The notes under the pieces are model-generated. The model was given only the letters and a program-made list of their open reading frames with translations, ran no database searches and was not told the origin of the DNA. The position numbers and the translations under genes were made by a program. Below are positions 1-7,174 of a stretch of DNA of 15,817 bases, piece after piece. Origin of the DNA: Acidobacteriota bacterium (lineage in GTDB: Bacteria > Acidobacteriota > Holophagae > Thermotomaculales > Thermotomaculaceae); assembly GCA_027067895.1 (NCBI GenBank), contig JAMOUY010000025.1:1-15817 (forward strand). Reading direction: 5' to 3'. Position 1 is the first letter of the stretch, and each line of letters starts with the position of its first letter.

Positions 1-18
1 CAGTTTGTATTTTCCCAT
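1..18 (-). CDS. partial gene start, product unknown
   Basis: The first six codons of a minus-strand gene appear to leave the window at its left edge. The readable N-terminus is MGKYKL, from an ATG at 16-18 preceded at 5 bases by GGGAG (complement of 24-28). An in-frame ATG at 37-39 would add seven residues (MKLSGVD) but has no ribosome binding site. It would also lie only a few bases from the expected transcription start of the TATAAT box at 49-54, so the inner start is preferred. Too little is visible to name a product. Confidence 0.4.
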
Positions 19-48
19 ATCCACTCCCGACAGTTTCATTATGGTTTA

Positions 49-54
49 ATTATA
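49..54 (-). promoter_or_regulatory. putative -10 box for the left-edge gene
   Basis: On the minus strand a perfect TATAAT lies 30 bases upstream of the preferred start codon of the leftward partial gene. No convincing -35 is visible at 16-18 bases, where the sequence is TATCTT-like. The rest of 55-130 is AT-rich and must also contain the promoter of the rightward thioredoxin-family gene. A TAAAAT at 90-95 (+) is the best -10 candidate there, but again without a clear -35. Confidence 0.35.
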
Positions 55-140
55 TAAAAATTTGTTTCTTAAAGATAAAAGTTTTGTAATAAAATGATAG
101 GGAAAGGAATTTTATTGCAAAAAAAATAAAAGGAGTTTTT

Positions 141-635
141 ATGAGAAAAACGAAGTTTTTTCTGTTTTCGCTTTTGATTTTATTTTCCGTGTTGAATTTT
201 AACTGCAATGCATCCCACAAAAACGAGAGGGTAATTACAAAAGGCTATGAGCCGGGAAAATGGACTATGGATATTCAGGCTGCAAGAAATTATGCAAGAG
301 AGCATAATCTTCCTCTTTTTCTAAATTTTACAGGCTCGGATTGGTGTGTTTGGTGCAAGTTGATGGAAGACAAGGTTTTTTCAAAGGAAGAATTTTACGA
401 AAAAACAAAAGACAAAATCGTTCTTGTTTGGATAGATTTTCCGAGAAACAAAGACCTTGTGCCGGAAGAATACAGGGACAGAAACAGGAAACTTGCAAAC
501 GCTTTCGGAATAAGAGGTTTTCCGACTTATGTAATTCTTGACGCGCAGGGAAACGAATTGGGAAGATTGGGCGCATCAAGAAATCCCAATGTGAGGTTGT
601 TTTTAAGAGATTTGTTTAAACTGATTGGAAAATAA
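141..635 (+). CDS. exported thioredoxin-fold protein
   Basis: This 164-residue protein is a thiol-disulfide oxidoreductase or thiol-dependent chaperone-like protein acting outside the cytoplasm. Residues 1-22 are a signal sequence: basic MRKTK followed by a hydrophobic core. Cys22 could be a lipidation site, but the preceding residues (LNFN) are a poor lipobox, so a lipoprotein is possible rather than shown. The mature part has the thioredoxin active site WCVWCK (Cys69, Cys72) in a GSDWCVWCK context typical of the Thioredoxin_7/DsbD-C-like group, and the cis-proline loop GFPTY (Pro128). AGGAG at 131-135, 5 bases before the ATG, fixes the start. Its stop overlaps the ATG of the following kinase by one base (TAATG), so the two are translationally coupled. 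The substrate is unknown; a role in envelope protein redox or cytochrome maturation would be a guess. Confidence 0.85.
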   Translation: MRKTKFFLFSLLILFSVLNFNCNASHKNERVITKGYEPGKWTMDIQAARNYAREHNLPLFLNFTGSDWCVWCKLMEDKVFSKEEFYEKTKDKIVLVWIDFPRNKDLVPEEYRDRNRKLANAFGIRGFPTYVILDAQGNELGRLGASRNPNVRLFLRDLFKLIGK

Positions 636-1489
636 TGTCCGAATTTGTAAAACTCAAAGGCGACGCGTCTTCAAGAGAGTATTACAGAGGAAAAAACTTT
701 GTTAAGGCAGTTTATCCCCCGTCTTTAAGGGATTCTTTTTACAACTATTTGAAATGGTATAAAATTTACAGAAAACACGGCATTCCCGTGCCCGAAATTT
801 ACGATGTGGATACGGTAAACCTTGAAATAATAATGGAAGACTGCGGGGATATTACAGGGGTTGATTACTTTAATTCCCTAAAATTAAATCTCAGCAAAAG
901 GAAGTTTGCGGAAGAGATTTATTCGTTTATCGGAATTATACAGTCAATTCCTGATAAAGAAGAGGTTGAGACGGATACGCTTAATTGGGAAAAAGAGTTG
1001 ATTTTTTTTAAAAACCATTGCTGTGGGACGATTTTTTCGGAAGATTTCTCTGAATTTCTGGATAATTTGATTTCTTTTGTAAACGAAAACATTGCTTCCA
1101 TTCCTTTGAAACTTGCCCACAGGGATTATCATTTTAGAAACGTAATGGTAAAAAACAAAAAGATTTACATAATTGATTTTCAGGACACTCTTTTTGCGCC
1201 GGATTTTTACGATTCCGCATCTTTAATGTTTGACGCATACCTTGATTTGAGAAATTTGAGAAAGATTGAGGCAAAAATTGACGAGTTTGATTACAGAGTT
1301 GTCGCCTTGCAGAGAAACTTGAAGGCTTTGGGGACGTTTTGCTTTTTCGGTTTTAAGAAAAACAAGGATTGGTTTAAGGATTCAATTCCAAACGGATTGA
1401 ATTATGTTTTGTCGCATTTAAAGATTTTAAATTCCGGTTTTGTAAAAGATTGGGAAAAATTGAGGGAATTTGCCTTTAAAAGTATTTGA
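635..1489 (+). CDS. AmgK-like sugar kinase (aminoglycoside phosphotransferase fold)
   Basis: This 284-residue kinase belongs to the APH/choline-kinase fold and looks closest to the COG3178/AmgK group. AmgK phosphorylates the anomeric position of N-acetylmuramate/N-acetylglucosamine in cell-wall recycling. Visible marks are the N-terminal GDASSREYYR (residues 9-18, as GDASFRRYFR in AmgK), a candidate ATP-binding Lys24, the catalytic loop HRDYHFRN (162-169; Asp164, Asn169), the metal-binding DFQD (181-184), and the C-terminal LQRNLKALGTF, which resembles the AmgK LQRHLKVLGIF signature. The start overlaps the previous stop by one base. The usual partner nucleotidyltransferase murU is not adjacent; the gene is paired with a thioredoxin-fold gene instead. 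The last 14 bases are shared with the convergent rnhB. Fold confidence is high; substrate is inferred from family resemblance. Confidence 0.75.
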   Translation: MSEFVKLKGDASSREYYRGKNFVKAVYPPSLRDSFYNYLKWYKIYRKHGIPVPEIYDVDTVNLEIIMEDCGDITGVDYFNSLKLNLSKRKFAEEIYSFIGIIQSIPDKEEVETDTLNWEKELIFFKNHCCGTIFSEDFSEFLDNLISFVNENIASIPLKLAHRDYHFRNVMVKNKKIYIIDFQDTLFAPDFYDSASLMFDAYLDLRNLRKIEAKIDEFDYRVVALQRNLKALGTFCFFGFKKNKDWFKDSIPNGLNYVLSHLKILNSGFVKDWEKLREFAFKSI

Positions 1490-2078
1490 AAGTTTTTCTG
1501 TGAATAGGGGAAAGCCCGAATTTTTTAATCAATTCCTTGTGTTCTTTTGTCGGGTATCCTTTGTGTTTTTTGAAGTTGTATTGCGGATATTTTTTGTCCA
1601 TTTCAAGCATAAGCAAATCCCTTGAAACCTTTGCCATTATTGACGCGGCGGCGATTGTTTTGCACTTTAAGTCTCCCTTTACAACCGTTATCTGGGGGTA
1701 AGGCAAACTTGTTTTTCTGTTTCCGTCTATAAGGATTATCGCATTTTCAACAATTTTTCCCGGAAGGGAAAGCACCGCTTTTTCCATTGTTTTAAGCGTT
1801 GCGTTTAGAATGTTGAGTTTGTCTATCTCTTCGTTTGAGGCCGACTTTATCTCATACCTGAATTTGTGTTTAAAGCCAATAAAAAGTTTTTCCCTCTTTT
1901 TGTCGTTTAGTTTTTTTGAGTCTGTCAATTCTTTGAAAGACAAAAGGCTTTTGTAGTCGTTTAAATTGCAGGCAAAAGCGCAAACAAAAACGGGGCCTGC
2001 CAGAGGGCCCCGTCCCGCTTCGTCAACTCCAATTAAATACTTGTATTTTTCCAAAAGTTTTAATTCATTGCATTCCAT
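1476..2078 (-). CDS. rnhB: ribonuclease HII
   Basis: RNase HII, 200 residues, cuts the RNA strand of RNA/DNA hybrids and starts removal of single ribonucleotides misincorporated in DNA. The N-terminal GVDEAGRGPLAGPV carries the catalytic Asp19-Glu20 pair. Further marks are DSKKL (53-57), ILIDGN (Asp118), KGDLKCKTIAAASIMAKVSRD (Asp136) written here as its two halves KGDLKCK and TIAAASIMAKVSRD, and the C-terminal KGYPTKEH (173-180). The reading frame stays open upstream to 2192, but that extension lies in the barrel gene. The ATG at 2078 gives the family's normal length and lies one base after the barrel gene's TAA, so translation is probably coupled. A GGAG is present but 18 bases away. The 3' end overlaps the convergent kinase gene by 14 bases. 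Confidence 0.96.
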   Translation of the reverse strand: MECNELKLLEKYKYLIGVDEAGRGPLAGPVFVCAFACNLNDYKSLLSFKELTDSKKLNDKKREKLFIGFKHKFRYEIKSASNEEIDKLNILNATLKTMEKAVLSLPGKIVENAIILIDGNRKTSLPYPQITVVKGDLKCKTIAAASIMAKVSRDLLMLEMDKKYPQYNFKKHKGYPTKEHKELIKKFGLSPIHRKTFKYF

Positions 2079-2079
2079 T

Positions 2080-2649
2080 TTAAAATCTGAATTTTGCTCC
2101 CACAGTGGCGAGAATTCCGTCAAAAGTTTTCGTATCGTATCCGAAATACTCCTGAGGCACGTCTTCGTCCACTCCAATGTACCTGACGTCAAATGTTATT
2201 GTTGAGTATTCCCCGAGCATAATGTCTATTCCAGCACCTAAATGTCCGCCGAATTTGTGTGATGTGAAATCGGTGTATTTGTATCCGTTAATCCAGTAAT
2301 CGTATCCCGAAATGTAGTATCCTCCGCCTCCCACAAGGTATGGCTGGACGTTGGTGTTTGATGTGAGATAGAGCAAAAGGCTTGCCTGAAAGGCGTAGGT
2401 TGTCCTGTCAACTGCCGAAAATTCGCTTGAATGGTAATCAAGGGAAAATTCAATTGCAACTGGATTGGAAACCCTGAATCCCAAAGTGAATCCCAAATTT
2501 GCGCTTCCTCCGTCTTCTATGCCGTCAATTTCCATGTATCCGACTCTAACGCCAAAGTACCCGTAGGACTCTTCCCTTTCGATTTCTGCCGAATAAACAG
2601 AAGGGATAAAAAGTATTACCAATAAAATTCCGAATAATAGTTTTTTCAT
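2080..2649 (-). CDS. outer-membrane beta-barrel protein
   Basis: This 189-residue exported protein resembles small OmpA/OmpW-like eight-stranded barrels (OMP_b-brl type). A signal peptide occupies residues 1-20, with cleavage likely after VYS. The mature chain is rich in alternating aromatic/hydrophobic strands, Gly and Tyr (for example GGGGYYISGYDYW and GAGIDIML). It ends in GAKFRF, with the terminal Phe expected for BAM-dependent outer-membrane insertion. AGGGGGA (complement of 2653-2659) lies 3 bases before the ATG. The gene is first in an apparent two-gene unit with rnhB, one base apart. No ligand or enzymatic role can be read from the sequence. It is good evidence that the host has an outer membrane. 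Confidence 0.8.
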   Translation of the reverse strand: MKKLLFGILLVILFIPSVYSAEIEREESYGYFGVRVGYMEIDGIEDGGSANLGFTLGFRVSNPVAIEFSLDYHSSEFSAVDRTTYAFQASLLLYLTSNTNVQPYLVGGGGYYISGYDYWINGYKYTDFTSHKFGGHLGAGIDIMLGEYSTITFDVRYIGVDEDVPQEYFGYDTKTFDGILATVGAKFRF

Positions 2650-2673
2650 AAATCCCCCTATTTTGTTTTCTCA

Positions 2674-2682
2674 ATTATAACA
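2674..2682 (-). promoter_or_regulatory. extended -10 promoter for the barrel-rnhB unit
   Basis: On the minus strand TGTTATAAT, a perfect -10 with the TGn extension, lies 24 bases before the barrel ATG. No good -35 is present at 16-18 bases, as is common for extended -10 promoters. An 8-bp GC palindrome (CGGCGCCG, 2685-2692) sits just upstream in the spacer of an otherwise AT-rich stretch and could be a regulator half-site. Confidence 0.55.
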
Positions 2683-2724
2683 TACGGCGCCGGGAAATTT
2701 TTTGTTATGAGTTAAATCACATTT

Positions 2725-3855
2725 CTAAACAAACGGGTTTTCTATTTTGTATTCGTCAACCAATTCGGTGTAATCGTCAAACCAAAAAGCGTTGGAATTT
2801 CTCTTAAAAATCATTGTTTTTCCGATATTTTCCGGATTTGCCGCCTGATGGTATTTGAAAATTATGTGTTTTTCCGTCATTGCGGCAATTTCTATTTTCC
2901 CCGTTGCGTGAGACATAACGTATTTAAGCCTTTTTGAAAGTCCCGAGCAGTTCATTTTTGCCTGTTCAAATATTTTGTATCCATCTTCAACAGGCACTGC
3001 AAAGGGTTTGTTTCCGACCGTGGGTCTGCACTGGAAGAGATAGTAAGGGGAAAGTCCCGCATTTACGGATTTGTTCCAAAGTGTTGACAATGTTTCAGGA
3101 TTGTCGTTTATTCCCTTTAAAAGAGGCATCTGGGTTAGCATTACGCATCCAGACTTAATTAGTTTGTTTACTGCCTTTCTTGAATGATTGTTTATTTCCC
3201 TCGGATGGTCAAACTGCGCCACTATGTGTATTCTTTTCCCTCTTTTGTTTATTGTATCCAGAATGTCAAGAAGTTCTTCGTCTTTGGTTATTCTGAATGG
3301 ATAAAATGCGGGCGCTTTTGTGCCTATTCTGATGTTGAGTAAATGCTCAATTTCCGCAAGTTCAAAAAGTATGTGCTTCAATTTCCCGGTTGAAAGGGTT
3401 AAGGGGTCTCCCCCGGTAAGCAGGACATTCTGGATTTCTTTATGGGATTTTATGTATTCAATTGCAGGTTTAATGTCAAAGAGAATTTCATTGCTGTCGT
3501 CCATAAACAGCCTTTTTCTGAAACAAAACCTGCAATAGCCGAAGCATGTTGGGCCTATTAAAAACAGTGCGGTTTCCCTGTATTTGTGCTGTAAGCCCGG
3601 TGCAACGGTGTATGATTTTTCATAGGACGGGTCTTTTGCGCCCCATTTTTCAAGTTCTTTGACAGTAGGGATTATAAGTTTTTTTATAGGGTCGTTTTCA
3701 TCTTCCCAATTTATTAGCGAAAGATAGTAATCAGTTGCTCTGAAACCAAAGGCTTCACTGACTTTTTCAAGGTTTTCCCTTTCTTTTTCAGTAAGTTTGC
3801 CTAATTTGGAAAGGGAAGTTATATATTTTGTTTTCTTTGAGATACGTGTGTCCAT
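2725..3855 (-). CDS. KamA-family radical SAM aminomutase-like protein
   Basis: This 376-residue radical SAM enzyme is related to lysine 2,3-aminomutase (KamA). Members move an amino group between carbons using a 5'-deoxyadenosyl radical and PLP. The [4Fe-4S] motif CxxxCxxC is at Cys104, Cys108 and Cys111 and is followed by FRKR. LTGGDPLT (146-153), FDHPREI (215-221) and PLLKGINDN (244-252) match KamA landmarks. The classical PLP motif PGGGGK is absent; SHATGK (315-320) aligns there, leaving Lys320 as a candidate PLP lysine. The Asp that binds the lysine side chain in LAM (CDLS) aligns with CRPT, giving Arg277. The ATG at 3855 is chosen over an upstream in-frame ATG at 3885 because AGGAGG (complement of 3862-3867) lies 6 bases before it. 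The natural substrate is probably not lysine. EpmB-type EF-P lysylation is less likely but not excluded. Confidence 0.85.
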   Translation of the reverse strand: MDTRISKKTKYITSLSKLGKLTEKERENLEKVSEAFGFRATDYYLSLINWEDENDPIKKLIIPTVKELEKWGAKDPSYEKSYTVAPGLQHKYRETALFLIGPTCFGYCRFCFRKRLFMDDSNEILFDIKPAIEYIKSHKEIQNVLLTGGDPLTLSTGKLKHILFELAEIEHLLNIRIGTKAPAFYPFRITKDEELLDILDTINKRGKRIHIVAQFDHPREINNHSRKAVNKLIKSGCVMLTQMPLLKGINDNPETLSTLWNKSVNAGLSPYYLFQCRPTVGNKPFAVPVEDGYKIFEQAKMNCSGLSKRLKYVMSHATGKIEIAAMTEKHIIFKYHQAANPENIGKTMIFKRNSNAFWFDDYTELVDEYKIENPFV

Positions 3856-3963
3856 TAAATTCCTCCTTTCCGAAAGACAAAACAAATTTAATTTTTTGAA
3901 AACAACAACAAGATTTTTATAGTTTATAAATCCGTTAAGGACTAACTGCCATCTTTTAAAAAA

Positions 3964-3992
3964 ATTATACCATAGTTTTAATTTGGTTTAAA
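3964..3992 (-). promoter_or_regulatory. strong promoter for the KamA-like gene
   Basis: The minus strand shows TGGTATAAT (complement of 3964-3972), a perfect extended -10, with TTTAAA (complement of 3987-3992) 17 bases upstream as the -35. Transcription would start near 3957 and leave a leader of about 100 bases. The leader contains a short inverted repeat, GTTA-N5-TAAC (3934-3946), of unknown meaning. No riboswitch fold was recognised. The stretch 3856-4011 contains no gene. Confidence 0.7.
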
Positions 3993-4011
3993 GTGTGAGC
4001 AGGATATTTGT

Positions 4012-4752
4012 TTAATGTTTGGGTTTTGTTTCTTTATAAACGCATTTAACAAGGCCGAAAAATATTTTATCTCCGTCTTTTAACTTGTATTTTTTTCCGC
4101 TTTTTATTCTTTCCCCGTTTAAAAACGTACCGTTTATTACGCCTATTTGTTCTTCTATAAACGTTTCTCTTCCCTCTCTCGTAATTATTGCGTGTTTTCT
4201 TGAAACTGTTTTTTGCGGGTCAAAGGGACTTATGTCAATGTCCGGGTATATTCCTATTACCGGGTCGTATCTGCCAACGATTATGCTGTTTGAAGTAAGG
4301 GGAATTTTCTGGTTAAATTCAGGAAGTTCAAGGTATGCGAAATGCTCTCCCTTTTTGTTTACAGGAAGTTGTTTTTGTTTCAAGAGGGTAGCAATCATTC
4401 TGTTTGCGTCTTTAAGTTTTTCGGAAAATTTTCTAATCATTCGTATTGCGATTTCGGCGTTGTTTTTTAAAATTTTTATAAAAACGGGTTTGGAAATAAC
4501 GATAACTTTTACCGGTTCAAGGGCTATTGCGTTTTCCGTTCTTACATGTTCTCCCAAAACGGCCATTTCTCCGAAAAAGTCGCCTTTGCCGTATTCTCCC
4601 AAAACAAGTTCTTCTCCGTTTTCGGCCGTTTTGAAGAGTTTTACTTTACCCTGATGAATAATAAACATTGTGCTGGCATTGTCGCCTTCTTTGTAAATGT
4701 ATTCGTCTTTTTCAAAATTTACAATTAGGTTTTGAAAATCCAGTTTAGTCAT
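4012..4752 (-). CDS. cyclic-nucleotide-binding plus FHA domain protein
   Basis: This 246-residue cytoplasmic signalling protein fuses two sensor domains. Residues 13-115 form a CRP-type cNMP-binding domain. Its phosphate-binding cassette FFGEMAVLGEHVRTENA retains Gly61-Glu62 and Arg71-Thr72, the residues that hold the ribose-phosphate of cAMP, so ligand binding is plausible. Residues 152-240 form an FHA domain with GR (160-161), SRKHA (184-188) and NGTFLNG (207-213), the usual phosphothreonine-reading residues. There is no helix-turn-helix, catalytic or membrane segment, so it is probably an adaptor that brings a phosphorylated partner under nucleotide control. The start has GGAGAG 4 bases upstream. 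It follows maeB with only a hairpin between them. Domain calls are secure; ligand and partner are not known. Confidence 0.88.
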   Translation of the reverse strand: MTKLDFQNLIVNFEKDEYIYKEGDNASTMFIIHQGKVKLFKTAENGEELVLGEYGKGDFFGEMAVLGEHVRTENAIALEPVKVIVISKPVFIKILKNNAEIAIRMIRKFSEKLKDANRMIATLLKQKQLPVNKKGEHFAYLELPEFNQKIPLTSNSIIVGRYDPVIGIYPDIDISPFDPQKTVSRKHAIITREGRETFIEEQIGVINGTFLNGERIKSGKKYKLKDGDKIFFGLVKCVYKETKPKH

Positions 4753-4765
4753 AACTCTCCGCTAA

Positions 4766-4788
4766 AAACAGGGGGGGAAATCCCCCCG
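4766..4788 (-). terminator. G6/C6 hairpin between maeB and the cNMP-FHA gene
   Basis: Read on the minus strand, six G's and six C's are separated by ATTT, a six-pair all-GC stem with a four-base loop, followed by CTGTTTTT. It begins about 10 bases after the maeB stop and ends within 13 bases of the next gene's start. It looks like a rho-independent terminator, or an attenuator reducing read-through into the downstream signalling gene. The U-tract is short and interrupted by a G, so termination may be partial. Confidence 0.6.
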
Positions 4789-4794
4789 CATTGT

Positions 4795-7056
4795 TTATTT
4801 GTTTTCCAACTCCTGCGCTTCAACAACCGTTAAAGCCGCCATATTCAGAATTTCTTTCAATTCCGCATGTTTCTGCAAAATATTTACCGATTTTCTTAAT
4901 CCTACTAAAACCGGTCCTACTACGGTTGCGTTTCCAAGCCTTTGTAATAGTTTATACGCAATGTTGCCCGATTGCAAGTCCGGAAAGATTAAAACGTTTG
5001 CTCCGCCCTGCAATTCGCTGAAAGGATAGTTGCTTTCAATGATTTCCGGGACAACCGCGGTATCCGCCTGCATTTCTCCGTCAATGAGAATATGTGGTGC
5101 TCTTTCTTTTACCAATTCAACCGCTTTTCTTACCTTTTCTGTAAGGTGGTGCTTTACGCTTCCGAAGTTTGAAAATGAAAGCATTGCAACTTTTGGTTCA
5201 ACGTTGAAGTTTTTGGCGTATTCGGCAGTCAGTATTGCAGTTTCGGCAAGGTCTTCGGCAGTCGGCTCTATATTCATTGTCGTGTCTGCAAAGAAAAGAA
5301 GTTTGTTTTTAATAATTACAACGTACAGCCCGGCAACTTTGCGAATTTCTTTCTGTCTTTCAATAATTTCAAGGGCAGGTTTTACAATAATGGGGTAGTT
5401 GTGGGTAAGTCCGCCTAAAAGTCCGTCAGCCCTTCCCATTTTTACCATCATTGCACCGAAGTAATGTGTGTCAAGCATTCTTTTTTGTGCGTCTGAGGGA
5501 GTAACTCCCTTTCTCTTTCTCAAATCATAGTATTTTGCGACATATTCCGGGAATTCATCGTCTGTAAGAGGGCATACGATTTCCACATCGTTTTCGTCAA
5601 AGTTGAGTTTTGTGAGTTTTTCTTTAAGTGTTTCTGGATTGTGTGTGAGAAGCACGGGCTTCAATATTCCCTCTTTCTTCAATTCTTTGCACGCGGTAAG
5701 AATAATATCGTTATCTCCTTCCGGGAATACAATTTTCTTGGGGTTTGTTTTGGCTTTGTCAAAGATTACCCTTAAAAATTCCTTTGACTTGTCAAGAAGT
5801 TTTTCAAGTCTCTTTCTGTATTCGTCAAAGTCTTTTATCGGTTTTCTTGCCACTCCCGAATCCATGGCCGCTTTTGCAACTGCTGGGGAAACCCAGAATA
5901 AAACCCTCGGGTCAAATGGTTTGGGAATTATGTAATCCCTTCCGAATGTAAATTTTTGTCCTCCGTATGCCTTGGATACGTAGTCGGGCACTTCTTCTTT
6001 TGCAAGTGCGGCAAGGGCTTTTACTGCCGCTATTTTCATTTCTTCGTTAATCTGCCTTGCCCTTACGTCCAATGCTCCCCTGAAAATAAAGGGGAATCCC
6101 AAAACGTTGTTAACCTGATTGGGGTAGTCGCTTCTGCCTGTTGCCATAATTGCATCGTCCCTTACTTCCGCAACCTCTTCCGGCGTAATTTCCGGGTCGG
6201 GGTTTGCCATTGCGAAAATAATGGGGTTAGGCGCCATTTTCTTTACCATTTCTTTTGTAAGCATTCCCTTTACCGAAACGCCTATAAATGCGTCCGCTCC
6301 TTCAATCGCTTCGTCCAGAGTCCTTAACGGGGTGTCAACGGCAAATCTTTCTTTGTATTTGTTCATTCTCTCCGTTCTGCCTTTGTAAATAACGCCTTTT
6401 GAGTCAACCATTAAGATGTTTTCCCTCTTAACTCCCATTGTGATAAACAACTCGGCGCATGCAATCCCCGCCGCTCCCGCACCGCAGAATACGCATTTTA
6501 CTTCGTCAATTTTTCTGTTTGTGAGTTCAAGCGCGTTTAAAAATGCTGCGGCTGAAATAATTGCAGTGCCGTGCTGGTCGTCGTGAAAAACGGGAATATC
6601 AAGTTCTTCTTTTAAAGTTTCTTCAATGTAAAAGCAGTCGGGAGCCTTAATGTCTTCAAGGTTGATTCCGCCGAATGTGGGGGAAATCAGTTTGCACACC
6701 TTTATGACATCATCGGGGTCTTGTGAATCAACTTCTATGTCGTAAACATCAACGTCTGCAAACCTTTTGAACAATACTCCCTTGCCTTCCATAACCGGTT
6801 TTCCGGCAAGCGCTCCGATGTTTCCAAGTCCCAAAACGGCAGTACCGTTTGAAACAACGGCAACAAGGTTTCCTTTGTTTGTGTAATCGTAAACTTTGGA
6901 CGCGTCCTTATGAATTTCTCTGCAAGGCTCGGCTACACCGGGAGTGTAGGCCAAAGATAAATCCTTAGACGTTTCACAGGGTTTACAAGGCACAACTTCC
7001 AATTTCCCAGTACGCTCTCTTGAATGGTAATGTAATGCCTCTTCTCTCCAATCCAT
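4795..7056 (-). CDS. maeB: NADP-type malic enzyme with C-terminal phosphotransacetylase domain
   Basis: This 753-residue MaeB-type hybrid catalyses oxidative decarboxylation of malate to pyruvate, supplying NAD(P)H. The malic enzyme part (about 1-420) shows [12 protein letters not shown] (Tyr37), the [22 protein letters not shown] region (starting at residue 85, catalytic lysine region), metal ligands in LED (133-135) and DDQHGTA (159-165), and the Rossmann motif GAGAAG (192-197). From about residue 430 it has a phosphotransacetylase-like domain: [29 protein letters not shown] and [12 protein letters not shown]. In characterised hybrids this domain has no transferase activity but senses acetyl-CoA and controls oligomerisation. 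The length matches the family. AGGAG 8 bases before the ATG supports the start. It is divergent from glmS. Confidence 0.96.
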   Translation of the reverse strand: MDWREEALHYHSRERTGKLEVVPCKPCETSKDLSLAYTPGVAEPCREIHKDASKVYDYTNKGNLVAVVSNGTAVLGLGNIGALAGKPVMEGKGVLFKRFADVDVYDIEVDSQDPDDVIKVCKLISPTFGGINLEDIKAPDCFYIEETLKEELDIPVFHDDQHGTAIISAAAFLNALELTNRKIDEVKCVFCGAGAAGIACAELFITMGVKRENILMVDSKGVIYKGRTERMNKYKERFAVDTPLRTLDEAIEGADAFIGVSVKGMLTKEMVKKMAPNPIIFAMANPDPEITPEEVAEVRDDAIMATGRSDYPNQVNNVLGFPFIFRGALDVRARQINEEMKIAAVKALAALAKEEVPDYVSKAYGGQKFTFGRDYIIPKPFDPRVLFWVSPAVAKAAMDSGVARKPIKDFDEYRKRLEKLLDKSKEFLRVIFDKAKTNPKKIVFPEGDNDIILTACKELKKEGILKPVLLTHNPETLKEKLTKLNFDENDVEIVCPLTDDEFPEYVAKYYDLRKRKGVTPSDAQKRMLDTHYFGAMMVKMGRADGLLGGLTHNYPIIVKPALEIIERQKEIRKVAGLYVVIIKNKLLFFADTTMNIEPTAEDLAETAILTAEYAKNFNVEPKVAMLSFSNFGSVKHHLTEKVRKAVELVKERAPHILIDGEMQADTAVVPEIIESNYPFSELQGGANVLIFPDLQSGNIAYKLLQRLGNATVVGPVLVGLRKSVNILQKHAELKEILNMAALTVVEAQELENK

Positions 7057-7091
7057 TTTTTTAACTCCTTAATTAAAAAGATTACTTCCAT

Positions 7092-7122
7092 ATTTTACTA
7101 TACATTTTTTTTAATTTTTCAA
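7092..7122 (-). promoter_or_regulatory. putative maeB promoter
   Basis: On the minus strand TTGAAA (complement of 7117-7122) and TAAAAT (complement of 7092-7097) are 19 bases apart, in the context TATAGTAAAAT. This resembles the -10 region of neighbouring promoters. The spacer is longer than ideal. The leader would be about 30 bases. Confidence 0.4.
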
Positions 7123-7140
7123 ATTTTTCTTGCATTATTT

Positions 7141-7157
7141 AACTATGAGTAATAGTT
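7141..7157. promoter_or_regulatory. inverted repeat in the maeB-glmS intergenic region
   Basis: AACTAT-N5-ATAGTT is a perfect 6-bp-arm inverted repeat. It sits about 12 bases upstream of the glmS -10, over the expected -35 position. It is AT-rich and lacks a following T-run, so it fits an operator better than a terminator. The regulator is unknown. Confidence 0.4.
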
Positions 7158-7165
7158 GAAAGTTA

Positions 7166-7174
7166 TGGTAAAAT
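7166..7174 (+). promoter_or_regulatory. glmS: extended -10 promoter of glmS
   Basis: TGGTAAAAT is an extended -10 (TGn plus TAAAAT) lying 28 bases before the glmS ATG. The -35 region at 7146-7151 has no recognisable match and is occupied by an inverted repeat, suggesting dependence on the TGn extension or on an activator. The 28-base leader is far too short to hold a glmS ribozyme. Confidence 0.5.

Noticed and set aside
2079..2192. N-terminal extension of rnhB to an upstream in-frame ATG
   Set aside because: The extra 38 residues lie in the barrel gene and do not belong to the RNase HII family. The ATG at 2078 gives normal length and couples to the barrel stop.
3856..3963. Riboswitch in the long KamA-like leader
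   Set aside because: About 100 bases, AT-rich, with only a 4-bp inverted repeat. It is too short and unstructured for a lysine riboswitch, and no known aptamer was recognised.
4085..4654. 189-codon plus-strand open frame
   Set aside because: It is antisense to the well-supported cNMP-FHA gene. The Phe/Ser-rich composition is that of a shadow of a Lys/Glu-rich frame, and there is no ribosome binding site.
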